Source: a virus
IMG/VR virus record: IMGVR_UViG_3300020020_000013
Coordinates: 1-40,980 of that record
Direction: 5' to 3' (one strand)
DNA: 40,980 nt
Notes under the pieces: generated by a model
Database searches by the model: none
What the model was told of the DNA's origin: nothing
The model's input: the letters and a program-made list of their open reading frames with translations, nothing else
In this document: positions 6,488 to 13,463 of the stretch, in pieces
Layout: every line of letters begins with the position of its first letter
Position numbering within the stretch: position 1 is the stretch's first letter
Position numbers and translations under genes: made by a program

Positions 6488-6823
6488 ATGAGATTTATAC
6501 TAGCACTTTTCATGGTATGTTTATGTTCATTAGCTCATGCAGAACTCAAATATGAGCAGACTCTTACATTTTCAAACTTCGTATCATTTGAAGAATGCAA
6601 GAAGGATGTTGGAGCATTTGCGCTTGCTGCTAAAGGAAATCCAGATATTCTTATCCTGAAAGCTGACTATGATAAAGTTGGAGAAGAGCCTTGCATCATG
6701 TACAGTGCTACGATTACATGCTATGTTGCTGAAGTAGATGCTACATTTGAAAAGATCGAAGGGAAGGCATTTCAAATAAGACATAAGCTAGTTATCGATG
6801 AGATTGAGGAACATATCGAATAG
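6488..6823 (+). CDS. Predicted exported protein
   Basis: Encodes 111 residues with a textbook signal peptide (MRFILALFMVCLCSLAHA, cleavage before ELKYEQ). The mature domain of about 93 residues has four cysteines that could form two disulfides. It is probably periplasmic or secreted. No family recognised. It may alter the host envelope while the phage is resident. Confidence 0.65.
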   Translation: MRFILALFMVCLCSLAHAELKYEQTLTFSNFVSFEECKKDVGAFALAAKGNPDILILKADYDKVGEEPCIMYSATITCYVAEVDATFEKIEGKAFQIRHKLVIDEIEEHIE

Positions 6824-6851
6824 TGGAATGGATTAGCATAAAGGAACAGTC

Positions 6852-7196
6852 ATGAAATTGTTAAAGAAATTATTTGGTTATGTGTACCCAGAATGTAAAT
6901 ATGACTCTTTGGATACCTCTGATAAGTCTGCTGATTATATGATATGGCAATTATCACGAAAAACTCTCAGACCTGGAGAAGGAAATCAGGGCGTCTTAAT
7001 AGCGCTTAACGCCTTGGATAATAGAGTTAAGACATTGGAAGCTGAATCTAAAGTAAAGCCTGATACTGAAATGTTATGTACAAAGTGCAAAGAATCTTGG
7101 AGTAAATCCAGTTTCAGCTGGGATGATTTTGTACCCTTGTGTCGCAAATGCTACATTAAGAAAAGCTCCCTCTCTAGAAAAATGCCTCAGGCATGA
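6852..7196 (+). CDS. Hypothetical zinc-ribbon protein
   Basis: Encodes 114 residues. A C-terminal CTKC ... CRKC pair (about residues 76-79 and 97-100) suggests a zinc ribbon. The middle LDNRVKTLEAESK looks coiled-coil. The start follows AAAGGAAC. Its end overlaps the convergent small terminase by 10 bases. Role unknown. Confidence 0.6.
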   Translation: MKLLKKLFGYVYPECKYDSLDTSDKSADYMIWQLSRKTLRPGEGNQGVLIALNALDNRVKTLEAESKVKPDTEMLCTKCKESWSKSSFSWDDFVPLCRKCYIKKSSLSRKMPQA

Positions 7197-7582
7197 GCGT
7201 CTGGTTTCTTATCTGATTGAAGATTGTTCAATTGACTCATGAGAGCTTCGAATGGCTTAGTGAGAGCTTCTGCCACTATTTCTTCAGTGACATTCTCTTT
7301 TTGATTGAGTCTTTGCTTACCTAGCCAGATTAATAATGTGTTATCGCCTTTCTTAGAAAGCCCTAGAGCTTTGTCATATTGTGCTTTTCTTATTAAGGCT
7401 TCGCCAGTTGCTTTCTTTTCAGCGGAATAAGCAGAAAAACAGACTCCGCGTTCTTTGAGAACCCTATCATAAAAAGTGTCTGCATGCATCCCGAAAAATG
7501 CTGCTATTTCAGTTCCGGGACATCCACATGCTAAGAGTTCATCTGCCATTTCCCAATCGATGGGAATCAAATTCCGTGCCAT
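7187..7582 (-). CDS. Terminase small subunit-like DNA-recognition protein
   Basis: Encodes 131 residues. The N-terminal helix-turn-helix (CGCPGTEIAAFFGMHADTFYDRV, about residues 19-41) followed by helices (KKATGEALIRKAQYDKALG, then NTLLIWLGKQRLN) has the pattern of phage small terminases, which bind the packaging site and hand DNA to TerL. It is on the same strand as terL but 3 kb upstream, with an inserted + strand island between. Family match is by pattern, not alignment. Confidence 0.7.
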   Translation of the reverse strand: MARNLIPIDWEMADELLACGCPGTEIAAFFGMHADTFYDRVLKERGVCFSAYSAEKKATGEALIRKAQYDKALGLSKKGDNTLLIWLGKQRLNQKENVTEEIVAEALTKPFEALMSQLNNLQSDKKPDAHA

Positions 7583-7584
7583 AA

Positions 7585-7776
7585 TTATCTAAGGATCATT
7601 GTTGCTTTTATTTTTATATCATCAGGAATTCCTTTAAATTCTTCAATAGCCTCTTTCACACATTTATCTATTACTGGGTCTTGTTCAGACATAGCTATTG
7701 GCTCATAGATAAGGAATTCTCTGGTAAGCTTACGCTTTTCTTCATCTCGTATAGTCACTACTAGTTCGACTGACAT
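7585..7776 (-). CDS. Hypothetical small protein
   Basis: Encodes 63 residues from the ATG at 7776 (MSVELVVTIRDEEKRK), one base after the previous stop, with an AAGG ribosome site. It ends two bases before the small terminase start. Alternating strands then a helix; no family recognised. Confidence 0.6.
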   Translation of the reverse strand: MSVELVVTIRDEEKRKLTREFLIYEPIAMSEQDPVIDKCVKEAIEEFKGIPDDIKIKATMILR

Positions 7777-7777
7777 T

Positions 7778-7939
7778 TTATACCTTTTTGTATTCTTCAA
7801 TTTTACTAATGCAATAGGTGGAGACTGAGTATATGTCCCCGCTTGTCTTGTAGTTAAGCAAGCCTAGTTGCTTTAGAATTCTTTCGGCCTTTTTTATGTG
7901 ACTAAGAGCTGCGGCAACATTGTATGCTTTTGACTGCAT
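7778..7939 (-). CDS. Small hypothetical protein
   Basis: Encodes 53 residues beginning MQSKAYNVAAALSHIKKAE, with a strong AAGGAG ribosome site before the ATG at 7939. It overlaps the upstream gene by 46 bases and ends one base before the next start, so it is well placed in the operon. Helical N-terminus; function unknown. Confidence 0.6.
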   Translation of the reverse strand: MQSKAYNVAAALSHIKKAERILKQLGLLNYKTSGDIYSVSTYCISKIEEYKKV

Positions 7940-8346
7940 GGCTTCTCCTTAATTTCTCTATGTGATTTAATCTCTAAGGCTTTCTTGCGTAGCTTTACGC
8001 TATTGCATTTAGACAGGTAATCTATTGCAGTAATTTCTTGTATGTAGTACTTCTTGCCAAGTCTTTTACCGCATTTATGGAAGAACCATGTGTCATCTTT
8101 AAACATTTTGGCTATTGTGCTTGGATGACAGAGATGAGTGTGATCATAAAATTCCATTAGGGTAATGAAGGGTTCTGTAGATTCGTTGTGTTCTGCAGGT
8201 GGTAATCTCTCATATATTTCAATCAGGGATTTCACTGCTTCTTTTAGAAGGTTGTGAGCTGCTACACCCTTAAGATGAAAGAGCGGATCAAGTGCATGAG
8301 ACTCTTCAAATTTGTTTAGTGATTTTTTTATTGATTCAAGACTCAT
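7894..8346 (-). CDS. Possible HTH-type DNA-binding protein
   Basis: Encodes 150 residues. Residues ~65-115 (EFYDHTHLCHPSTIAKMF through KRLGKKYYIQEITAIDYL) resemble excisionase/MerR-like winged helices: a helix-turn-helix followed by a Gly-Lys wing and a final helix. A similar pattern occurs in the protein at 11628-11939. The first 60 residues are helical. The ribosome site is weak. Function is inferred only from pattern. Confidence 0.55.
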   Translation of the reverse strand: MSLESIKKSLNKFEESHALDPLFHLKGVAAHNLLKEAVKSLIEIYERLPPAEHNESTEPFITLMEFYDHTHLCHPSTIAKMFKDDTWFFHKCGKRLGKKYYIQEITAIDYLSKCNSVKLRKKALEIKSHREIKEKPCSQKHTMLPQLLVT

Positions 8347-8354
8347 TCAAGCTC

Positions 8355-8960
8355 CTAAAATATTTTATTGAATGAAAAAATTAACGATCTATTATTTTCG
8401 CACATGTGGTCTAAAACAGAATCTAATAGCCTAAGCTCAGCACAGCAGTAGTAACAATATGAAACGGGTATGTGAATGCCTGCGATTAATTGATAGGTAT
8501 AGGCAAAGCTTCCGCCGCCTTCATAATCATACCATGCTGAATCTTGTATGACGTTGACGCTCCAGTTGGCATACTGAGCTGTGCAGCCTATTCCGGTGCC
8601 AATGTAGGTTTTAATAACCTTATATGTGGGAAATTCGAATAGAACGTTCCAAATCGCTGTAAGAGATGTAACGTCACCATGAACGGGTAATACAAATTGC
8701 TTTTCTTTTCCATGAATTGTGATCTTGCCCGTTTCATTATAGCGATAGGACATCTCTCCTTCTAAAAAGATGAAGTCATGGATTTGTTTACCGATACCAA
8801 TTCCAACTACTATTCCTGCGCGAGTTTTCATTTTCGCTTCAGGATATATGCTCATCGCAATGGAGTTATAGCCTCCAAATGCTCTAAGTATGTAATCGGT
8901 CTCGTTTGCATTCGCTAAACATGTACAAAAGACCATCAAAGTGATCAGAATTCTTAACAT
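8355..8960 (-). CDS. Outer-membrane beta-barrel protein
   Basis: Encodes 201 residues. A signal peptide (MLRILITLMVFCTCLANA) is followed by about eight amphipathic strands with alternating residues (YILRAFGGYNSIAMSIY, GIVVGIGIGKQIHDFIFLEG, FVLPVHGDVTSLTAIWN and others) and a C-terminal phenylalanine (FSFNKIF), the outer-membrane insertion signature. This resembles OmpA/Lom-like small barrels that resident phages use to change the host surface. An AAGGAAAA ribosome site precedes the ATG. The upstream region carries the third 11-bp-phased motif array, hinting at control by the partition DNA-binding protein. Confidence 0.8.
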   Translation of the reverse strand: MLRILITLMVFCTCLANANETDYILRAFGGYNSIAMSIYPEAKMKTRAGIVVGIGIGKQIHDFIFLEGEMSYRYNETGKITIHGKEKQFVLPVHGDVTSLTAIWNVLFEFPTYKVIKTYIGTGIGCTAQYANWSVNVIQDSAWYDYEGGGSFAYTYQLIAGIHIPVSYCYYCCAELRLLDSVLDHMCENNRSLIFSFNKIF

Positions 8961-9075
8961 TTTTTCCTTCAGTATCCTTTTTTAAATAAGGAGGCTTATG
9001 GTTAATGGGAGTATTATTAAAATTATTAGTATGTGCTTCTTTTCCTGCTGTCCATCCTGACTTTGAAAAATTCAT
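8884..9075 (-). CDS. Possible small protein overlapping the OMP start
   Basis: Encodes 63 residues beginning MNFSKSGWTAGKEAH. Its ATG overlaps the preceding stop (ATGA at 9072-9075), which favours a real gene. It then overlaps the beta-barrel gene by 77 bases. Its N-terminal part lies in otherwise free sequence. It may be a short coupling ORF. Confidence 0.35.
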   Translation of the reverse strand: MNFSKSGWTAGKEAHTNNFNNTPINHKPPYLKKDTEGKNVKNSDHFDGLLYMFSECKRDRLHT

Positions 9076-9314
9076 CGTACGATCTCCATAATGGATGATT
9101 CATGGTCTTTCACAATTTTTCTCTGTCTTGTCATTTCATGAACATATTCTAGCACCAAAACCATAGCCTCCTTGAATCCTTTGTAGTATTCGTTCTGCTC
9201 TAACTCTTCGTTTTTGAGTAGCTGAGCATGAACAAACAATGCTATCTCGGTTTCAGCAATAAATCTTTCTGTCTCTTTGATTATTTCCACTGATTCTTTA
9301 ATCCATTCGTTCAT
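9072..9314 (-). CDS. Hypothetical helical protein
   Basis: Encodes 80 residues, nearly all helix (ESVEIIKETERFIAETEIA and on), probably coiled-coil. It is the first gene downstream of the motif array at 9353-9448. Ribosome site GGGAAAAAAT is modest. Function unknown. Confidence 0.55.
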   Translation of the reverse strand: MNEWIKESVEIIKETERFIAETEIALFVHAQLLKNEELEQNEYYKGFKEAMVLVLEYVHEMTRQRKIVKDHESSIMEIVR

Positions 9315-9352
9315 ATTTTTTCCCTATTTATGTTTGATGCCTTCATATCCTT

Positions 9353-9448
9353 TTATGTCTCAAATATGTCAGATTGACATCTGAAAGACACATTAGATAT
9401 GTCATATAGACTTATCTGATGTGTCTTTGTGACATTACCGTGACATAT
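9353..9448. promoter_or_regulatory. Third, bidirectional 11-bp-phased motif array
   Basis: Forward copies begin at 9376 (GACATCT), 9387 (GACACAT), 9409 (GACTTAT), 9431 (GACATTA) and 9442 (GACATAT), all multiples of 11 bp apart. Reverse copies end at 9359, 9370, 9403 and 9425, also spaced by multiples of 11. The array fills the gap upstream of the - strand operon that ends in the outer-membrane protein. It is the same motif as the arrays next to parA, 7 kb away, and probably binds the same protein. Confidence 0.65.
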
Positions 9449-9457
9449 ATTTAATTT

Positions 9458-9706
9458 CTACGGTTTTGCCACGTCTTTCCAGTTTTTTCTGTTTCTTTTT
9501 TTCTTTTTGGTAAACATCCATTCTTTTTCACAACCCTTGATAACGATCAAATGCGGCGCAATAAAATAAATATTTGTATGTGCTCTCTCAATTCGATGTA
9601 GTATTTTGTTTGCAGCTTCAAAGGTAACATGTAACCTGAAGACCACATTGCTTTCGCTTAAACATCCAAGTGTATTTAAAACTTCGATCAGTCTGTCTAA
9701 TTTCAT
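9458..9706 (-). CDS. Hypothetical small basic protein
   Basis: Encodes 82 residues with a strong GGAGGG ribosome site. Residues ~8-40 could form a winged-helix-like unit (LNTLGCLSESNVVFRLHV then FEAANKILHRIE); the C-terminus is very basic (TKKKKRNRKNWKD). Possible DNA-binding role, not proven. Confidence 0.55.
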   Translation of the reverse strand: MKLDRLIEVLNTLGCLSESNVVFRLHVTFEAANKILHRIERAHTNIYFIAPHLIVIKGCEKEWMFTKKKKRNRKNWKDVAKP

Positions 9707-9782
9707 TCGTTAGCCCTCCTTTAGGGTTGGGCCTGACATCCATATCATAACGTCTGATAATTACTCTTTTGTTTCCTCTTAA

Positions 9783-9908
9783 CTATCTTAAACACATTGA
9801 TATCCAATGATTTACACAGTCCGACCAAAAACTTGGGCTAAATTTGTAATTCGAAATGCCCTCACAGATATGTGTGGATGGGTTGGTTTTATTTTTTATT
9901 TTTTTCAT
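9783..9908 (-). CDS. Possible small protein
   Basis: Encodes 41 residues beginning MKKIKNKTNPSTHICEG, with its ATG overlapping the previous stop as ATGA. No ribosome site of its own and no family. The 9709-9780 stretch after it holds no gene. Confidence 0.33.
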   Translation of the reverse strand: MKKIKNKTNPSTHICEGISNYKFSPSFWSDCVNHWISMCLR

Positions 9909-10030
9909 TTTTTCATCCAATTGACGGCATATGTAACGCCCATTGCAATGCCCAAAGCTCCGCCTGCCAAAAAGGCGATAGCAAAAACTCCAAACATTGA
10001 AAGATAAAATAAATAGTTTACACCTAGCAT
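9905..10030 (-). CDS. Small single-pass membrane protein
   Basis: Encodes 41 residues: a short N-terminus, then a Gly/Ala-rich hydrophobic segment (FGVFAIAFLAGGALGIAMG), ending in NWMKK. GAGGTG lies eight bases before the ATG. Could be a holin-like or toxin-like membrane peptide, but there is no endolysin nearby to support a lysis role. Confidence 0.55.
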   Translation of the reverse strand: MLGVNYLFYLSMFGVFAIAFLAGGALGIAMGVTYAVNWMKK

Positions 10031-10038
10031 TGTTCACC

Positions 10039-10383
10039 TCAAAATGGCAATTCGTTAGTTGATTCAGGAAATGTGTCAAAGTTCATTGGCTCCAATCCTT
10101 CAATTCCATTCCTCTTACAATAATCCTTAACATTGTCACTTAAGCTTTCTAAAAGTTGTCCGTTGTAAATTTGTGTCTCAAACTCGAAGAACTTAAAAAA
10201 GCTTGGCTGTCCATTAATTTCTCTTGAGAAAGAAGGATAGTTGAACCATCTCCTATCTCCGCTTTGGACATGAGCAATCTTTCTAAGTACTAAGACCGTT
10301 GGTTTCATAATTGGAACACGGATATCTACATAACCAATCGTTTTGTTCTTGTTCGCTGTCTCGTAATGAATCACTTCAACCAT
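10039..10383 (-). CDS. Hypothetical phage protein
   Basis: Encodes 114 residues with strong beta content: IGYVDIRVPIMKPTVLVL, then RRWFNYPSFSRE and FFKFFEFETQIYN. The strand-loop-strand with a W-x-N/V-x-P-S segment recalls small SpoVG-like phage proteins found near recombination genes, but that resemblance is weak. Overlaps the previous gene by 8 bases. Confidence 0.6.
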   Translation of the reverse strand: MVEVIHYETANKNKTIGYVDIRVPIMKPTVLVLRKIAHVQSGDRRWFNYPSFSREINGQPSFFKFFEFETQIYNGQLLESLSDNVKDYCKRNGIEGLEPMNFDTFPESTNELPF

Positions 10384-10576
10384 TTTTCTTTCCTAATTTG
10401 ATAAGTTCGTATTTCAGATAGATTTCACATTGACGCTTCACAGTGTCGATAAACTCCATGAGTGCATAAATTTCGCTCGTTGAGTCATCGACACTTTTTT
10501 TCTCTAATATCTTTATGTATTCAAGAAGCACCTTAAATTGGTCCTTCACGGGCTCATAAATGCTTTTTTTGCTCAT
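10376..10576 (-). CDS. Hypothetical helical protein
   Basis: Encodes 66 residues, all helical and amphipathic (VKDQFKVLLEYIKILEKK). It overlaps both neighbours (23 and 8 bases), as is usual in this operon. Family unknown. Confidence 0.55.
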   Translation of the reverse strand: MSKKSIYEPVKDQFKVLLEYIKILEKKSVDDSTSEIYALMEFIDTVKRQCEIYLKYELIKLGKKNG

Positions 10577-10883
10577 TGACTTTTCTTGTTAATTTTTTCG
10601 GCTCTCTCGACAACTTTGTCTCTTTTTTTATCGGCTTTTTGGAGGTCTTTGATTTGGCTAATTTCTTTGGCTGAGTCTTTTTCGACGGTTTTTTTGATTC
10701 GTTTGATTTTTTTGTCCATGATTTTTCCTTGTGTTCTTCTATCGAGTTTTGAAGTTCCATAGCTCCCTGAAGCAGCCTTAGAACGGGTACTACACATTCA
10801 GTAACTATTAGCTCGGCTATAAAATTAAGTTTCTCATTGTCGCCTTCAATAATGACGGCTACATAAGGTTTGTTTTGGCTCAT
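10554..10883 (-). CDS. Lys-rich hypothetical protein
   Basis: Encodes 109 residues. A short hydrophobic-helical N-terminal domain (YVAVIIEGDNEKLNFIAELI) is followed by a Lys/Ser-rich tail of about 55 residues (KKSNESKKPSKKTQPKK and on) that resembles nucleic-acid-binding tails. Its ATG overlaps the previous stop (ATGA). Confidence 0.55.
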   Translation of the reverse strand: MSQNKPYVAVIIEGDNEKLNFIAELIVTECVVPVLRLLQGAMELQNSIEEHKEKSWTKKSNESKKPSKKTQPKKLAKSKTSKKPIKKETKLSREPKKLTRKVNEQKKHL

Positions 10884-11059
10884 GCTTGTTTCCTTTGTTT
10901 TGGTAATTTAGCTGTTTTTTTTCTCGCTTCACTCATTGCGATTGCCTTCGCTTGTTTATCATCCGTAACAACAGGACCCTGTTTCGATCCGCTGTGCAAA
11001 TCACCTTTGTGAAATTCCTGCATCACTTTCGAAATTTTCATCTGCTTTCTGTTTCTCAT
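10880..11059 (-). CDS. DUF6496-like small basic protein
   Basis: Encodes 59 residues from the ATG at 11059, which overlaps the upstream stop as ATGA; the longer ORF start at 11080 is less likely. The core KISKVMQEFHKGDLHSGSK and KQAKAIAMSEARK matches the pattern of a small family common in phages and bacteria (DUF6496). Role unknown. Confidence 0.65.
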   Translation of the reverse strand: MRNRKQMKISKVMQEFHKGDLHSGSKQGPVVTDDKQAKAIAMSEARKKTAKLPKQRKQA

Positions 11060-11286
11060 GCTGTTTGTTCCTGTTTCCAAAAAAATATTGAATCATCGCT
11101 TCTAAGATGTAATCCTTCCCATTTCTGTCCGCTCCACCAACCTGGTATAATTTTTCTTTGTGTTCGCATTGACACAAGGTCGTATGGGTATGGTCTGTAC
11201 AATTTTGCATCTGCCCATCCTTCTTCATTTGTTTTCACGTCTTTCACTCCAAATCCATCTTTACCAACTTCATATGGCGGATCCAT
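11056..11286 (-). CDS. Hypothetical Trp-rich protein
   Basis: Encodes 76 residues from the ATG at 11286 (MDPPYEVGKDGFGVKDV); an in-frame ATG at 11349 would overlap the upstream nuclease gene more. Contains GWADAKLYRPYPYDLVS and IIPGWWSGQKWEGL. Family unknown. Confidence 0.55.
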   Translation of the reverse strand: MDPPYEVGKDGFGVKDVKTNEEGWADAKLYRPYPYDLVSMRTQRKIIPGWWSGQKWEGLHLRSDDSIFFWKQEQTA

Positions 11287-11716
11287 TTTCAGCCATCTTT
11301 TGGAGTATCGGATTCGTTTTCCCATTTTTATTAAACCACTCACTATCAACTACAATTAACTCTTCTTCTGGGTAGTACTTTCTGAATCTTTTGATCTTAG
11401 TGAGACTCTTGCTATCGAAATAACCTTTGACCTCGACCCAATAATGGCTTCCCTCGGTTCTCGTGACCTTAAAATCTGGGAGATAGCTTCTTGTTCCTCT
11501 TTTAATTTGCTCGAACCAAAATGTTTGAGGCTCATGCTCCCATTCTTGGATGATGTTTTGTTCCTTAAGCCATTGGAGGTATTGGGCGTATCTAAGCTCC
11601 CACTTCGATCTAAAGTAGATTCTTCTGTTAGCAACATGAGTCCATCCAATTTGTCGGTGATAACTGCGTGACTTTCGTCGAGGTTTCAGATCGATTGGAC
11701 GATAGCGGATGCTCAC
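11270..11716 (-). CDS. DUF1064 PDDEXK-type nuclease
   Basis: Encodes 148 residues, starting at a GTG with a GGAGGGG ribosome site. The sequence matches DUF1064: RSKWELRYAQYLQWLKEQ, then the catalytic-looking YLPDFKVT (Asp) and HYWVEVKGYFD (E-x-K). This is the PDDEXK nuclease pattern, likely a Holliday-junction resolvase or recombination nuclease. It sits directly downstream of the replication genes and overlaps the preceding gene by 89 bases. Confidence 0.8.
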   Translation of the reverse strand: MSIRYRPIDLKPRRKSRSYHRQIGWTHVANRRIYFRSKWELRYAQYLQWLKEQNIIQEWEHEPQTFWFEQIKRGTRSYLPDFKVTRTEGSHYWVEVKGYFDSKSLTKIKRFRKYYPEEELIVVDSEWFNKNGKTNPILQKMAENGSAI

Positions 11717-11939
11717 CTTCCCCTCCGTTTTTGGATTTATTAAGCCATTCGATTACGCATTCTTTTGGTATGACAATTCTCTTCCCCATTTTGAAAAAAT
11801 CCGGGAATGTATGGGCAAGCATTGCCACCTTGGCGGTTTTATGTGATGTGTATAAACCGACTCTGATTAAGTCGTTTACGCAACATATTTCAGGTAATTT
11901 TTCTGCTATTTTTCTGATATATATTTCACTAGCTGTCAT
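11628..11939 (-). CDS. Excisionase-like HTH protein
   Basis: Encodes 103 residues from the ATG at 11939, overlapping the initiator stop as ATGA; the longer start at 11987 would overlap more. Residues ~15-60 (CCVNDLIRVGLYTSHKTAK to GKRIVIPKECVIEWLNKS) form a helix-turn-helix plus wing of excisionase type. In a genome without integrase it is more likely a regulator or a replication accessory factor than a true excisionase. Confidence 0.65.
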   Translation of the reverse strand: MTASEIYIRKIAEKLPEICCVNDLIRVGLYTSHKTAKVAMLAHTFPDFFKMGKRIVIPKECVIEWLNKSKNGGEGEHPLSSNRSETSTKVTQLSPTNWMDSCC

Positions 11940-12934
11940 ATGAGTCCTTTCACTGATAAATTTCTCTTTTTCAACTGATGTAAACATTTTTCTTTAAAGT
12001 TCTTTTCGCCTATTTTGCAATGCTCTGACGTCATTCCATTATTGAATTCGATGTAGCCTGGACCTGTCATTAAGTCTTTTCTTCTTAGCTTCTTAAATTC
12101 TTCTACAATTTTCTTTGCTAACTTTCTGTCGGTTTCAATTTTCTGTTCTGGCGAATTTTTGTTTTGCATATTCATTTCCGCCCAGATCTTGGGGAAATTC
12201 TTACGGAGTGCAGCTGGACTCAAAATCACATTGGCCCAGCAAAAACCATTGGAGGAAGGTTTGCTCCGAAGGATGTAATCAATTACCTGCTGAATATCTT
12301 CGATGCTGTTGCCATGATCACTGTCTTTGGAAAGAAGCCTTAGTTCATTTGCCCACTTGTCGAGATTGGGAGCTTTGATTTTTGGGTTAGCTTCTTTCAG
12401 CTTTTGAAAAAAAGAAGAGGCAACGCGTCCGAACGCAGGTTCGGACAAAGCCGGCGTAGCTGGCTTATTATCTTTTGTAGGTCTTTCTTTTGATGGTCTT
12501 TCTTTTGTAGGGTCAAATTTTGACCTACCCTGGGTCAATTCTTGACCTACCCCTAGGTCAGATTTTGACCCACCCCCACCCAAATTTTGATCGGGGGTTT
12601 CTGAATATATGATATCCAAGGGTTTATCAATTTTAAGGCCATATGTATTAGCTTCGAAACCATACTCCCCTTTATGCTGAAATTTACATATCAGCCCAGC
12701 TCCTTCAAGTTCTTCAATGGCACTTTGAATAGTATTTTTACTTAGACCAGAGGATTTACAAAGTTGGTTTTTCGAGATTTGGTCCGTTGATTTGTGCCAA
12801 CCGAAGATTTTTCGGCACATGATAAGCAATACTATTCCAGCAGCGGGCTTTAATTTGCCCAGCCAATAGTCAAAAACGACATTTGGAATTTGTGTATAAT
12901 TTGGAGGCTCAATTTGTTTCGCTGATACAGACAT
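11936..12934 (-). CDS. Lambda O-like replication initiator
   Basis: Encodes 332 residues. The N-terminal ~110 residues form a winged helix of the phage RepO/DnaD type (YTQIPNVVFDYWLGKLKPA; STDQISKNQLCKSSGLSK; IQSAIEELEGAGLI). A low-complexity linker (about residues 113-160) follows and is encoded by four 22-bp iterons; the C-terminal ~170 residues probably load the helicase. This is the layout of lambda O, where the origin lies inside the gene. No helicase or helicase loader was recognised nearby, so host DnaB/DnaC may be recruited directly. Ribosome site AAAGGAAAA. Confidence 0.8.
   Translation of the reverse strand: MSVSAKQIEPPNYTQIPNVVFDYWLGKLKPAAGIVLLIMCRKIFGWHKSTDQISKNQLCKSSGLSKNTIQSAIEELEGAGLICKFQHKGEYGFEANTYGLKIDKPLDIIYSETPDQNLGGGGSKSDLGVGQELTQGRSKFDPTKERPSKERPTKDNKPATPALSEPAFGRVASSFFQKLKEANPKIKAPNLDKWANELRLLSKDSDHGNSIEDIQQVIDYILRSKPSSNGFCWANVILSPAALRKNFPKIWAEMNMQNKNSPEQKIETDRKLAKKIVEEFKKLRRKDLMTGPGYIEFNNGMTSEHCKIGEKNFKEKCLHQLKKRNLSVKGLI
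12480..12592. other. Putative replication origin: iterons inside the initiator gene
   Basis: Four copies of a dyad repeat around GGTCAAATTTTGACC lie with TTTTGACC-like cores at 12518, 12540 (TCTTGACC), 12563 and 12585 (TTTTGATC), period 22-23 bp. Copy 1 is a perfect palindrome at 12511-12525. Next to them, GGTCTTTCTTTT is repeated at 12480 and 12495, giving a strand-biased, AT-rich tract like a melting region. Position between the two domains of the initiator mirrors lambda ori. Confidence 0.75.
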
Positions 12935-12963
12935 ATTTTACGTTTTCCTTTAAAATAGAGTCT

Positions 12964-13030
12964 GTTAGGGATTTTTATTCTTAATCGAAAATTAACGTAT
13001 ATTATCAGACGTTAACTTTTTGCCCCTAAC
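12964..13030. promoter_or_regulatory. Nested inverted repeats upstream of the initiator gene
   Basis: TTAACGT 12992-12998 pairs with ACGTTAA 13009-13015, and these are flanked by GTTAGGG 12964-12970 and CCCTAAC 13024-13030. They lie in the leader 30-100 bases before the initiator start and may be operator sites for the Cro/CI-like repressor. Confidence 0.5.
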
Positions 13031-13194
13031 AACCTATTTTTTCATTTGTTTTTATTCGGCTTAATGCCATATTTCCCCACGTCCATGTGATGTCGGTTTT
13101 AAGCGCTTCTTTGTTTACGCTTAGGACTTTATTCATGTGGTCTTTTTGTATCTTTACAGACCGAGAAGTTTCCTCATTCTTGTTAGTTCGTTGT

Positions 13195-13225
13195 ACGCCC
13201 CCGCCATCGGGGGCGTTTTTATTTT
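13195..13225 (+). terminator. Strong rho-independent terminator on the + strand
   Basis: Perfect 9-bp stem ACGCCCCCG (13195-13203) / CGGGGGCGT (13208-13216) with a CCAT loop, then TTTTTATTTT. There is no T-tract in the other direction, so it serves + strand transcription. No + strand gene lies in the 180 bases upstream, which points to a short untranslated RNA running antisense to the initiator leader. Confidence 0.85.
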
Positions 13226-13251
13226 GCGAATCTCTGCTAAAATTTTTGGTA

Positions 13252-13278
13252 TAAATGTGGTAAATGTGGTAAATCTTG
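13252..13278. repeat. Three 9-bp tandem repeats
   Basis: TAAATGTGG at 13252 and 13261 and TAAATCTTG at 13270 are directly adjacent. They lie in the noncoding stretch 12935-13623 and could be a further protein-binding site. Nearby, ATGTGTC occurs twice (around 13295-13315). Confidence 0.5.
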
Positions 13279-13463
13279 TACGAAAGTGGAACATGTGTCA
13301 TAATGTGTCCTTCGGATGCATGACAAAGCATGTGTTCACCAAATGCAAACGGGGGAGGATAGTTAACCTCGTTTGAATCAAATCGGGCCTTTCTAAGGTT
13401 CGGAATCATGAAGGGGTTCTTCCTAACATGGTTTAAAACTACTGGCGGTCTCTTTGACTGCAT

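Noticed and set aside
9807-10007. 66-residue + strand ORF
   Set aside because: Complement of the small membrane-protein gene at 9905-10030, which has a good ribosome site and coupled neighbours.
11628-11939. True excisionase of an integrating prophage
   Set aside because: No integrase or att-like repeat was found; the HTH protein is better read as a regulator or replication accessory factor.
13026-13463. 145-residue - strand ORF
   Set aside because: It runs through a strong + strand terminator and the 9-bp tandem repeats (giving KIYHIYHIY), lacks a ribosome site and has no domain-like pattern.
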